A stretch of DNA of 57,300 nucleotides, from the NCBI GenBank assembly GCA_964599285.1, contig CAZREI010000006.1:1-57300 (forward strand), given 5' to 3'. The notes under the pieces are model-generated. The model was not told where the DNA came from, did no database searches, and was given only the letters and a program-made list of their open reading frames with translations. The stretch's first letter is position 1; each line of letters begins with the position of its first letter. The DNA is from VGLO01 sp964599285 (GTDB taxonomy: Bacteria > Patescibacteriota > Minisyncoccia > Minisyncoccales > Staskawiczbacteraceae). Below, one piece after another: positions 1 through 7,700 of the stretch. The position numbers and the translations under genes are program-made.

Positions 1-21
1 AAGCTTCAAGATTCAAGACAA

Positions 22-219
22 ATGTTTTGTCACTTTTGCAGAAAAAATATTGACCACGCTGATTACAAAGACGTAGAGTTACTGTCTCGTTTTGTGTCCG
101 GTTTTTACAAAATAAAACCGCGCAAAAAAACCGGCCTGTGTTCGCACCACCAGAAAATGATTGCCACCGCCATTAAAAGAAGCCGCCAAATGGCTATGAT
201 GCCTTATATGCCAAGATAG
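22..219 (+). CDS. rpsR: 30S ribosomal protein bS18
   Basis: Small-subunit ribosomal protein bS18, which packs against bS6 on the 30S platform. The 65 residues carry the family signature: an N-terminal CHFC, the block DYKDVELLSRFVSGFYKI, and a basic C-terminal helix ending near MMPYMPR. It is slightly shorter than the usual 70-80 residues, mainly at the N-terminus. ATG at 22 is the only sensible start, but the window begins too close for its ribosome binding site to be judged. In most bacteria it follows rpsF and ssb, which would lie left of the window. A hairpin terminator follows. Confidence 0.95.
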   Translation: MFCHFCRKNIDHADYKDVELLSRFVSGFYKIKPRKKTGLCSHHQKMIATAIKRSRQMAMMPYMPR

Positions 220-250
220 AATCTGGAATCTTGTAGCTGAAGCTTGAATC

Positions 251-277
251 AAAAAAATCCGCTACGCGGATTTTTTT
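251..277 (+). terminator. Rho-independent terminator after rpsR
   Basis: A perfect 12-bp stem (A7-ATCCGC type, loop TAC) ends in a run of seven T. It lies 31 bases after the rpsR stop. The symmetric A and T runs let it work in both directions, so it may also stop the hicBA unit coming from the right. Confidence 0.85.
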
Positions 278-303
278 GTATGTGTCGAATTGAATTATTT
301 GTT

Positions 304-531
304 TCAAGATATTTTTATATTCGCCCCAAATAAGATAAATCTCTTTAAAATTCCTTTTACCGTGTCTTTTGATAAGTGAGTATGCCTTGGAATAGTGGTG
401 ATAAATTTACCATCAACACTTTTAATTTTATAGTGTTTCCTTCCTGCGCCATCCACAAAACCACATTTCTTGGCAATCCTAAGAAGGTCGTCGCAAGAAC
501 AATCAGTTATTTTAACCCTTACCTCCCCCAT
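304..531 (-). CDS. HicA-like toxin of a type II toxin-antitoxin system
   Basis: A 75-residue protein resembling HicA/YcfA mRNA interferases, which have a double-stranded-RNA-binding-like fold. Visible features are the N-terminal segment DLLRIAKKCGFVDGAGRKHYKI, split here as DLLRIAKKCGF then GAGRKHYKI. In this family that position carries the catalytic His. A strand with PRHTHLSKDTVKGILKRF follows and matches the usual C-terminal helix. It overlaps the upstream hicB-like gene by 20 bases, so the two are translationally coupled. The order is antitoxin then toxin, the reverse of E. coli hicAB. Toxicity is inferred from the family and context. Confidence 0.75.
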   Translation of the reverse strand: MGEVRVKITDCSCDDLLRIAKKCGFVDGAGRKHYKIKSVDGKFITTIPRHTHLSKDTVKGILKRFILFGANIKIS

Positions 532-853
532 CAGTGTTTATTAAGTTTAATTCTTTAGTTTCTTCAGAAATTGGGAATACATTAAAACGTTGGGCAATTT
601 CTATAGGTGCCAAGTAGTCCGGCATAAATGAAAGATATTTTTCAGGTATTTCAAAATAAGTTCTTACCGCATCATTTACCATTTCTATTAAACCGGAAAA
701 CGTGTCTGATTCCGTAAAACAACCCGGAAAAGTAACCACCTGTGCGCAATACATGCCGTTATCAGAACGGTGCACCCTTACCGTAACTTCACCAGGAAAC
801 AAGCTACGCAACTTATTTATTTTCTTTATATTTTCCTTTGTTATTTTTTTCAT
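512..853 (-). CDS. HicB-like antitoxin
   Basis: A 113-residue HicB-family protein. The middle (about residues 22-68) has the partial RNase-H-like HicB fold, with the pattern VTVRVHRSDNGMYCAQVV, FPGCFTESDTF and a helix ending in DAVRTYFEIP. The C-terminal 40 residues have no recognised DNA-binding motif, so autoregulation cannot be read from sequence. It precedes and overlaps the HicA-like toxin gene. HicB proteins neutralise HicA by direct binding. The start is taken at ATG 853; alternatives further in would remove the basic N-terminal helix. Confidence 0.75.
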   Translation of the reverse strand: MKKITKENIKKINKLRSLFPGEVTVRVHRSDNGMYCAQVVTFPGCFTESDTFSGLIEMVNDAVRTYFEIPEKYLSFMPDYLAPIEIAQRFNVFPISEETKELNLINTDGGGKG

Positions 854-948
854 GTGTTTAATTTATGTATCCTACTACAAACAATAGGACGTTGCAATGA
901 TATATTTATTACAAACAGGAATAGTGATTCGCAAATATCACATTTGTG

Positions 949-1083
949 TGCTCCCGAGAGGACTCCGCTTCGCTGGAACCAAAAACCTTTCAGGTTTTTT
1001 CAAACCCCTCGGTTTGAATAATTCCGCCACGGGAAAAATCCTTTTTCCCGACCCCTTTTTAGGTTCGAGTCCTCTCGGGAGTA
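949..1083 (-). repeat. tRNA-Leu-derived relic inside a 15-bp inverted repeat
   Basis: Positions 949-966 copy the 3' end of the intact tRNA-Leu(UAG) next door, and 1021-1034 copy its 5' end. The T-loop carries an extra CGCTTCGCTG, and the middle is replaced by simple hairpins (around 979-998 and 1001-1016). A second, inverted copy of the T-arm and acceptor end lies at 1060-1081. This makes a perfect 15-bp inverted repeat, 951-965 against 1067-1081. It cannot fold as a normal tRNA. The rest of 854-1127 shows no gene. Confidence 0.7.
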
Positions 1084-1086
1084 TAA

Positions 1087-1120
1087 AAAATTGAGGCATC
1101 CAAAAAGATGCCTCAATTTT
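1087..1120 (-). terminator. Terminator of tRNA-Leu(UAG)
   Basis: A perfect 14-bp stem (AAAATTGAGGCATC and its complement) with a 6-base loop lies just past the 3' end of tRNA-Leu(UAG). On the minus strand it runs into a T stretch. Confidence 0.8.
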
Positions 1121-1127
1121 ATTACAG

Positions 1128-1209
1128 TGCTCCCGAGAGGACTCGAACCTCTAACCCTTGCGGGACATGTTCCTAAAACATGCGCGTATACCAATTCCGC
1201 CACGGGAGC
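1128..1209 (-). tRNA. tRNA-Leu (anticodon UAG)
   Basis: A complete class II tRNA of 82 bases. The acceptor GCTCCCG pairs with CGGGAGC. The anticodon stem CATGT/ACATG closes the loop TTTAGGA, which gives anticodon UAG. There is a variable arm (CCCGCAAGGG) and a normal T-arm. The 3' CCA is not encoded. Confidence 0.95.
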
Positions 1210-1304
1210 AAGAAAATCAATGAAAAACCGCATTCTTTATACAAGATACTGCGGAAATTAGCAAACTTATAGCGATTGTTACGCGCCAACGAAAATATCG
1301 TGTA

Positions 1305-1652
1305 TCAAAGGCCTGTTCCCAGCAACATTGCCACCATAAATGGAATAGAGAATGCCAAGATTCCCACCGCCACTCCAATCACTCCCCAGATAACCGCTTT
1401 TTTAGCAGTATCTATTTTGCTGGCATTACCATTAGCGGTCAAAAACAAAAAACCGGCAATAATAAACATCATAACGGCAAATCCAAGAAATAGCGGCCAT
1501 AAAATAGAAATCAAACTATTAATAAAACCAACCGCAACTAAACCCGCATTAATCGGACCTCCCGCTGGCAAAATAGGGAGCGCAACCGCAAGAACCGATA
1601 ACGGTGCCAACAATCCCCCAGCCAATATACTAAAAAAGTATTTTTTTATCAT
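1305..1652 (-). CDS. T4SS-type pilin paralog 7 (last of the array)
   Basis: A VirB2/TrbC-like small pilin of 115 residues. It has a cleavable signal peptide, a membrane segment around ISILWPLFLGFAVMMFIIAG, a short polar loop (TANGNASKIDTAKK) and a second membrane segment (AVIWGVIGVAVGILAFSIPF). This loop and helix pair recurs in all the neighbours. The chosen start is ATG 1652 because AAAGGA sits at the right distance; the in-frame TTG at 1673 would add seven residues. In Patescibacteria such pilins are thought to be secreted or surface filament subunits. That role is inferred. Confidence 0.8.
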   Translation of the reverse strand: MIKKYFFSILAGGLLAPLSVLAVALPILPAGGPINAGLVAVGFINSLISILWPLFLGFAVMMFIIAGFLFLTANGNASKIDTAKKAVIWGVIGVAVGILAFSIPFMVAMLLGTGL

Positions 1653-1673
1653 TAATTTTGGTCCTTTTGACAA

Positions 1674-2000
1674 TTACCCACCAAGAAAACTATTCACCAG
1701 CCAAGGGATAGTGGTTGATAGTAATGCTATGCCAACCCCTACTGCTCCCCATATTACCGCTTCGCGAGCCAGTTTTATTTTTCCCGGTTCACCTTGAGCG
1801 GTAATAAACATAAAGCCGGCGACGATAAACATTACTACAGACAAACCTACAACAATATAAAAAACCACGCTTATTAAAGCATCAATAAAAGGAATGACTC
1901 CAAAATTCGCCGCGGGCGGGGGAAAATTCAACGCAAAAACACTGACCGGCAATAGCAATGCCGCGACCACCATAACTATATGGGTTAAATTTTTCATCAT
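1674..2000 (-). CDS. T4SS-type pilin paralog 6
   Basis: A 108-residue member of the tandem pilin array. The signal peptide ends near SVFALNF. The first membrane segment (IDALISVVFYIVVGLSVVMF) departs from the WPLF motif of its neighbours. The loop TAQGEPGKIKLARE and the second helix are conserved. The stop lies directly before the next paralog. AAGG stands 6 bases before ATG 2000. It is the most divergent member apart from the first. Confidence 0.8.
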   Translation of the reverse strand: MMKNLTHIVMVVAALLLPVSVFALNFPPPAANFGVIPFIDALISVVFYIVVGLSVVMFIVAGFMFITAQGEPGKIKLAREAVIWGAVGVGIALLSTTIPWLVNSFLGG

Positions 2001-2040
2001 AGTTACCTTGAATCACCAAATGCTTTCGAGAGAATAAGCA

Positions 2041-2355
2041 TTACTGCGCACCAATAAGTTGAAAAATTGTCCAAGGAATAACAACTGACAGCAACCCCAC
2101 AATAATTCCGACTATCGCCCATAACAGAGATTTTTTTGCGGTAGAAATTTTACTGGGGTCTCCTTGGGCTGTTACAAATAAAAAACCCGAAACAATAATC
2201 ATGATAATTGAAGCTCCCGCAAATATTGGCCAAATCACCAACAAGAGCAGACGATCTATTATTGCTTTAAAATTTAACGGACCGGCGGCAAAAGCAATCA
2301 GTGGAACCGCCACAAAAGTCAATAAAACCAATGAAACAAAAAAGCTTTTTTTCAT
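2041..2355 (-). CDS. T4SS-type pilin paralog 5
   Basis: A 104-residue pilin counted from ATG 2355, which starts MKKSFFVSL, a standard signal peptide. A longer frame from TTG 2403 would overlap the upstream paralog's stop and put a polar stretch before the signal peptide, so it was rejected. The two membrane segments (VIWPIFAGASIIMIIVSGF and SLLWAIVGIIVGLLSVVIPW) flank the loop TAQGDPSKISTAKK. Confidence 0.78.
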   Translation of the reverse strand: MKKSFFVSLVLLTFVAVPLIAFAAGPLNFKAIIDRLLLLVIWPIFAGASIIMIIVSGFLFVTAQGDPSKISTAKKSLLWAIVGIIVGLLSVVIPWTIFQLIGAQ

Positions 2356-2386
2356 TCTTAAGATTGATTTACTTAAAACGCATTTA

Positions 2387-2692
2387 CTATAATCCCGTGC
2401 CAAGCAATCTGCCGATAATCAATGGCAAGGAGAACGCTAAGATTCCCACCGCTACTCCGATAATTCCCCACAAAAGAGCTGACCTTCCTTTGCCTGGATC
2501 GTTGACCAAAAAGTAAAATCCGGCAACGATGAACATGATAATGGCAAACCCGATAAAGAGCGGCCAAATAATATTTAGTATGCTCGTTATAATATTATTC
2601 GGATTGCCAATAACGCCCGGAAAAGCAAAAGCAGCCAAGGGAAATGTTAGTAAAACGGCTACCGAGGATAGTGTGATTAGTTTTTTATTCAT
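2387..2692 (-). CDS. T4SS-type pilin paralog 4
   Basis: A 101-residue pilin with signal peptide (MNKKLITLSSVAVLLTF to AFAFP) and the conserved IIWPLFIGFAIIMFIVAGF segment. It is the only copy whose central loop is shortened and altered (LVNDPGKGRSALLW instead of TAQGDxSKxxxA). That may change subunit packing. AGGA lies before ATG 2692. The 100 bases upstream are A/T-rich and may hold a promoter. Confidence 0.8.
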   Translation of the reverse strand: MNKKLITLSSVAVLLTFPLAAFAFPGVIGNPNNIITSILNIIWPLFIGFAIIMFIVAGFYFLVNDPGKGRSALLWGIIGVAVGILAFSLPLIIGRLLGTGL

Positions 2693-2792
2693 TTTTTTCC
2701 TAATTTTCCTAAATTATAGTTCTTTTGTTTTTAATTTCGACTAAATTAAAAACTTGAATTTTCATTTCAATACACCACGTATTTTGCCACAA

Positions 2793-3125
2793 TTATGTAA
2801 TTTGGTTTCTGATGATAAACGGAATAGAGAAGGCCAAAACACCTACGACCACCCCCACCACTCCCCATAATACTGCTTGCCTTGCCGCGGCTACCTTACT
2901 GGCATCGCCTTGAGCCGTCAAAAACAAAAAACCGGCGACCAAAAACATGATGACCGCAAAACCGATAAATAATGGCCAGATAAAGTCCAGTATTTTGCCC
3001 ACAAGTTCATTGACGTTAAGGCTGGCATTGGAACCTGGTGTAGGACCGGCATCAAAAGCCAGTGTGGCTATTGGCAAGGCCACCAGCACCAGTGAAGAAA
3101 TCAGAATACTTAATTTTTTGTTCAT
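2793..3125 (-). CDS. T4SS-type pilin paralog 3
   Basis: A 110-residue pilin. The signal peptide ends near ATLAFDAG. The mature part begins with a short Gly/Pro/Asn-rich region, then IWPLFIGFAVIMFLVAGF, the loop TAQGDASKVAAARQ and VLWGVVGVVVGVLAFSIPF, ending IIRNQIT. It is closest to paralog 2 (same IIRN end), so these two look like a recent duplication. Confidence 0.82.
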   Translation of the reverse strand: MNKKLSILISSLVLVALPIATLAFDAGPTPGSNASLNVNELVGKILDFIWPLFIGFAVIMFLVAGFLFLTAQGDASKVAAARQAVLWGVVGVVVGVLAFSIPFIIRNQIT

Positions 3126-3214
3126 CTTGTAGTGTTAAATTTAAAAAGTTTGTTGATCAATTCCGTTTACGGGCAAAATTGCCCGTAAACGGAATTGGTA
3201 TTTGTTCCTTAGAA

Positions 3215-3550
3215 TTAAAGGCCAAGCGTATTTCTGATGATAAACGGAATAGAAAAGGCGATGATTCCCACCACAACTCCAACAGCTCCCCAAAGCACCG
3301 CCTGACGTGCTCCTGCTACTTTGGTTGGATCTCCCTGAGATGTTAAAAACAAAAATCCAGCGACAATAAACATAATAACGGCAAAACCAATAAAGAGCGG
3401 CCAGACAAAGTTTAAGACATCGTTGACCACCTCGGTAACGCTGATGTTGGATGAATTTGGAGGATTTCCTGGATTAATATCGGCCAACATGACTACGGGC
3501 AAGGTCATCAGTACTATTGAAGAAAATGCGATTGCTAATTTCTTATTCAT
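3215..3550 (-). CDS. T4SS-type pilin paralog 2
   Basis: A 111-residue pilin counted from ATG 3550 (MNKKLAIAFS), to match the MNKKL starts of its sisters. A GTG 21 bases earlier is possible but lies in the repeat upstream. The membrane helices flank TSQGDPTKVAGARQ and the C-terminus is SIPFIIRNTLGL. An inverted short-repeat cassette separates it from paralog 1. Confidence 0.8.
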   Translation of the reverse strand: MNKKLAIAFSSIVLMTLPVVMLADINPGNPPNSSNISVTEVVNDVLNFVWPLFIGFAVIMFIVAGFLFLTSQGDPTKVAGARQAVLWGAVGVVVGIIAFSIPFIIRNTLGL

Positions 3551-3557
3551 TGTTTTG

Positions 3558-3650
3558 TGACGAATTTCCACGAATTGGCGAACGAATTTTCACGAATACA
3601 CCAATATTCGTGATTCGTGGATATTCGTAATAAAATTCGCGATAATTCGT
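3558..3650. repeat. Inverted array of ACGAATT-type units
   Basis: Several ACGAAT-containing units on the left (3559-3597) are mirrored by ATTCGT-containing units on the right (3604-3650), giving a long imperfect hairpin with no coding content. It belongs to the same architectural class as the cassettes at 27659, 28627, 31710 and 44388. Confidence 0.7.
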
Positions 3651-3700
3651 TTTTTCTGCATGATCGACCTTTAATTTTAATATTTCAAATTTTATTTTGC

Positions 3701-4054
3701 CTATCCTCCGCCACCGCTGATAATCTGAGTTATTAACGCAATCAGTCCTCCTCCAGCAAACGCTATGGCGGCCCCTATCGCCGCATAGATAGCAGCTTTT
3801 TTTGCCTGATCAATCTTTGCCGGGTTTCCGCCAGATATAACAAATAAAATACCAGCGATTACAAACATCAGGCCTGCCAGTGCCCCAATAATTCCAGATA
3901 CATAGGTGACAATATTTTTTATAAGCGTGCCAAAATCATTGACACTGCCCAAGGGATTAAAGAGACTGACGCCATAGGGACCAGCAGCTAAAACAAAGTT
4001 AGTCAGCCCGCAAAAAATCACAATCGCAAAGAATAAAAATAAAATCTTTTTCAT
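3701..4054 (-). CDS. T4SS-type pilin paralog 1 (first of the array)
   Basis: A 117-residue, most divergent member of the array. It has a signal peptide (MKKILFLFFAIVIF), a predicted periplasmic segment PYGVSLFNPLGSVNDFG, a membrane helix, the loop ISGGNPAKIDQAKK and a Gly/Ala-rich second helix. The C-terminus is Gly-rich. The start codon overlaps the stop of the upstream methyltransferase by one base (TAATG), so the two are probably cotranscribed and coupled. Confidence 0.82.
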   Translation of the reverse strand: MKKILFLFFAIVIFCGLTNFVLAAGPYGVSLFNPLGSVNDFGTLIKNIVTYVSGIIGALAGLMFVIAGILFVISGGNPAKIDQAKKAAIYAAIGAAIAFAGGGLIALITQIISGGGG

Positions 4055-4572
4055 TATTTTATAAAAAGCAATGCATAATGGTAATCTCCGGCCATGAATT
4101 CTTTTTTCAAAGAAAGCCCTAATCCTTCGGCGATTTTTTTCACTTCTTCAGGAACTATCAGACCATCTTTGGGCCCGAACGAAGCCCCCTTAATCCAGTC
4201 CACTACCAAAAGCTGTCCGCCGGGTTTTAAGATTCTTGCCCCTTCGGATATTATACCACTTTTATTTTCCGCCTGAAACAAGACGTTGGGGATAACTACC
4301 ACATCTTGCGATTGGTTTTTTAAGGTAGAACCGTTGGGCGCCTCCAGGTCACAAAGAATGGTAGAAATATTTTGCAACTTTTCCAGCGCCATTTTACTTT
4401 TGACAAACGACAGTTTTTCTTCTTGGATATCCAGCGCGTACACTCTGCCTTTATGTAACTTTTTTGCCAGCTCCATGGTAAAATCGGCCGACCCGCAGCC
4501 AAACTCGCAAGCACTCATGCTGTCTTTGAGGTCAAGATTACTTAAGACATTAGTAACATTCAAAAAATCCAT
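4054..4572 (-). CDS. Class I SAM-dependent methyltransferase
   Basis: A 172-residue UbiE/Methyltransf_11-like protein. Motif I is ACEFGCGSADFT (about residues 21-32), the acidic end of strand beta2 is YALDIQEEKL, and the post-II region is DVVVIPNVLFQ followed by ILKPGGQLLVVDW. The substrate cannot be read from the sequence. It heads the pilin operon through a one-base stop/start overlap, so it may act in envelope biogenesis. That link rests only on position. Confidence 0.8.
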   Translation of the reverse strand: MDFLNVTNVLSNLDLKDSMSACEFGCGSADFTMELAKKLHKGRVYALDIQEEKLSFVKSKMALEKLQNISTILCDLEAPNGSTLKNQSQDVVVIPNVLFQAENKSGIISEGARILKPGGQLLVVDWIKGASFGPKDGLIVPEEVKKIAEGLGLSLKKEFMAGDYHYALLFIK

Positions 4573-4577
4573 ACCGA

Positions 4578-4722
4578 AAATTATTCTAATTGCTCTAATT
4601 AACCTAATTATTCTAAGGAATGTCTAAAAAACGTGAATGCCTAATTACTGAAACGGTTTTGGGATTTTAGTCATTAGGATTTATTTAGGTCAATTAGAAT
4701 AATTAGGTTAATTAGAATAATT
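4578..4722. repeat. Inverted array of 9-mers (ATTATTCTA family)
   Basis: The left arm has tandem 9-mers of the type ATTxxxCTA. The right arm has the reverse type TTAGxxTAA. The spacer contains a conserved core (AAAACGTGAATGCC and GGTTTTGGGATTTTAGTCATT). Copies with the same core occur at 9301, 21010, 31901 and 36070, with half copies at 34591 and 46340. Confidence 0.85.
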
Positions 4723-4726
4723 CACT

Positions 4727-7700
4727 TTACTCTTTTAAACACGTTCCCGATGCCACGTTGTCTCCCTCTTCCAGTCGCATAATTCTCACTCCCTGGGTCG
4801 CGCGGCCAAGCTGTGAAATAGATTTTGTCGCTGTCCTAATCACCTGCCCTTTTTGGGAAATGACAATCAAATCTTCGTCATCGGCCGAATCGTCCAGAAT
4901 AGACGACAACACAATACCGCCAGTTTTTGGGGTAATTTTGGCGGTCTTGATGCCCGACCCGCCGCGGCCCTGCACCTTGTACTGGCCAATATCCGTGCGT
5001 TTGCCATAGCCATGCTCCATGACCACCAATAAATACTGCTTTACCCTGTTAAATTGTTTCGCAGTTTGCGAAACACCAGCTTCGCTGGATTTAACAGGGT
5101 GAACTTTTTCTTTCACATTGGAAATTGGTAATTGCCCGCCTCGCGTCGACGAGCTTTGCGAGTCGAGGCTGGGGGAATTGGGAATTCCAATGACATCCAT
5201 GCCAATGACTTCATCTCCCTTGTGCAACCGTATGCCCTTGACGCCAGCGGCAGAGCGACCCATCGGCCGAATGTCCTTTTCACGAAATCTTATCGCTGCG
5301 CCCTGCTTCGTAACCAAAACAATATCGTCTTGCCCCGTCGTTTTTACCACTTTTTTTAACGCGTCGCCCTTTTCCAGTTTTATGGCAATGATGCCGCTCT
5401 TGCGAACATTATCAAATTCTTCCAAAGAGGTTTTTTTGATCCGGCCGTTTTTGGTAACCATCACCAAATATTTTTCCGGACGCACCTGGTTTGCCGGCAA
5501 CTTTTCCATAGGAACTAGCGACAGCACTTTTTCTTCGCCCGAAATATCTAAAAAGTTCATCAAGCCGCGGCCGCGGGCAACACGCGTTCCCTCGGGAATT
5601 TCATAGACTTGCGTTTGAAACACTTTTCCTGAATCGGTAAAAAACAACAGATTGTCATGAGTGTTGGCCGCCAAAAAGTGTTCTACAATATCGTCCTGCA
5701 TGGTTTTCATACCCATAATGCCCTTGCCGCCGCGCTTTTGAATTTTGTAGGTTGCCGGATTGATCCGCTTGATGTAACCGCCGGTGGTAAGCGTCACCAT
5801 GGTTTCTTCCAGCGGAACCAAGTCAATTTCCGTAATTTCGCCCAGCTTTCCTTTGATGACTTTGGTACGCCTCGCATCACCGAATTTTTCTTTTAATTCT
5901 TCCAACTCTTTTTTAATGAGGCCTTTTAATTTTTCCGGACTTTTCAAAATGGCCAGCAACTCTTTGATCCGTTCCAAAATAGCTTTGAGTTCCTGTTCAA
6001 TTTTCAGGCGCTCAAGCCCAGCCAATGTTTGCAGGCGCATTTCCAAAATGGCAATGGCTTGGCGTTCGGTCAGCTTGAACTTTTTTTCCAAATTCACCTT
6101 GGCTTCTTCCCGATCCTTGGATTTTTTAATAGTCTGGATGACCGCGTCAATGTTATGCAAAGCAATCATCAGGCCTTCCAGAATGTGGGCACGCTCTTTG
6201 GCCTTGTCCAGTTCAAACTTGGTGCGGCGGGTCAAAACCTGGGTTCGGTGGGCAATGAAATATTTTAAAACGTCAGAAATAGACAAAATTTCCGGCTGAA
6301 TGCCATCTACCAGTGCCAGCAAATTTAAGTGAAAGGTTTTTTGCAAATTGGTAAATTTGTACAGGCGATTTAAAATTCTTTGGGGCTGAAACCCGCGCTT
6401 GACATCAATGACAATGCGCATGCCTTCGCGGTCGGACAAGTCCCTGATATCTTTAATACCTTCCACCTTTTTTTCTGATACCAATTCAGCCAGGGATTCC
6501 ACCAATTCAGATTTTACCACCTGATAAGGAATTTCCGTGATGACAATCTGTTCGGATTCGTCTTTTTTGGTGACCACATCGGCTTTGCCGCGCATGATAA
6601 TGGCTCCTTTCCCTTGCGAGTAAGCGGAAATAATTTCTTTTTGATCGTAAATGATGCCGCCGGTTGGGAAATCCGGCCCTTGGATGAATTCAAACAAGTC
6701 CGGCGTTTCGGCTTTAGGGTGTTCCAGTAAATAGAAAATGGCGTTGATAAGTTCGGTTAAGTTATGCGGAGGAATGTTGGTAGCCATGCCCACGGCAATT
6801 CCCAAAGAGCCATTTAATAGGAGTTGGGGCAAGGGCGATGGCAAAACCGTCGGCTCACGTTTGGTGCCATCGTAGTTATCCATAAAGTTGACCGTGTCCA
6901 TTTCAATGTCGGCAAGCAACGTTTCACCCAACCGTGATAATTTTGCCTCTGTATATCGCATGCTCGCAGCTGAATCTCCATCGATTGAATTGTGAACAAA
7001 TACTCCTGCATCTAAAAGGAAGTTATGTAACTGGTCAATCGTCAAATCATACACATCTTCTTTTTTTGTAAGATTTTTTATAGATACTACTTTGTGATTG
7101 TATGTCTTTGATTTTTCAACTGCCTCTTCAAAACTACTAAAGTATTTATTAATATTGCCAATATTGGGAATGCAATTATTGTATCTATCCTTCTGATATA
7201 TTTCGGGTGTAATAATTGGATACTTTTCTAAAAGCGATTTTACATATCGTAAAATTTTGTTCTTAACAATATTTTTTCCGTATTTAGGGTTTTGCCAATT
7301 AAGCTTTAACGCAATTTTTGCTTTTTCTGTTAACTCCCTAATAAAATTTGGTTCTTTTCTTGCTTTCTGTACCCCAAAAGCCCTGGAAGATTCTATTACT
7401 CTTTCCCTAAAATCTGGCTCCTGCCATTGCTTTGACAGTTTCTTGCTATGGAATTCTTGCATGTCAGGATTTTTCCATAGCTCTTCTGCCATCTTCTCAA
7501 AGTGATTCTCTGGATATTTTGCCCGATACCTCGCGCTCTTCCAAAGCCTTTTCGAACTTTCTGAAAGTTTTTTGCGAATCAAGGGATTGGCAAGGGCAAC
7601 CTTGACATTTTTTTTATGTCTCTCCCTCATTTCAGGAGTCGCTCTCAGCCATACTTCTTTGCCCTGTTTAGCATGTATTTCTTGATGTTCTTTCCAGGTA

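Noticed and set aside
1276..1797. 173-residue plus-strand ORF opposite the pilins
   Set aside because: It is the antisense shadow of two pilin genes whose signal peptides and helices are clear.
4578..4722. Riboswitch or attenuator before gyrA-side genes
   Set aside because: The same sequence occurs at unrelated genes on both strands, so it is a dispersed repeat, not a gene-specific leader.
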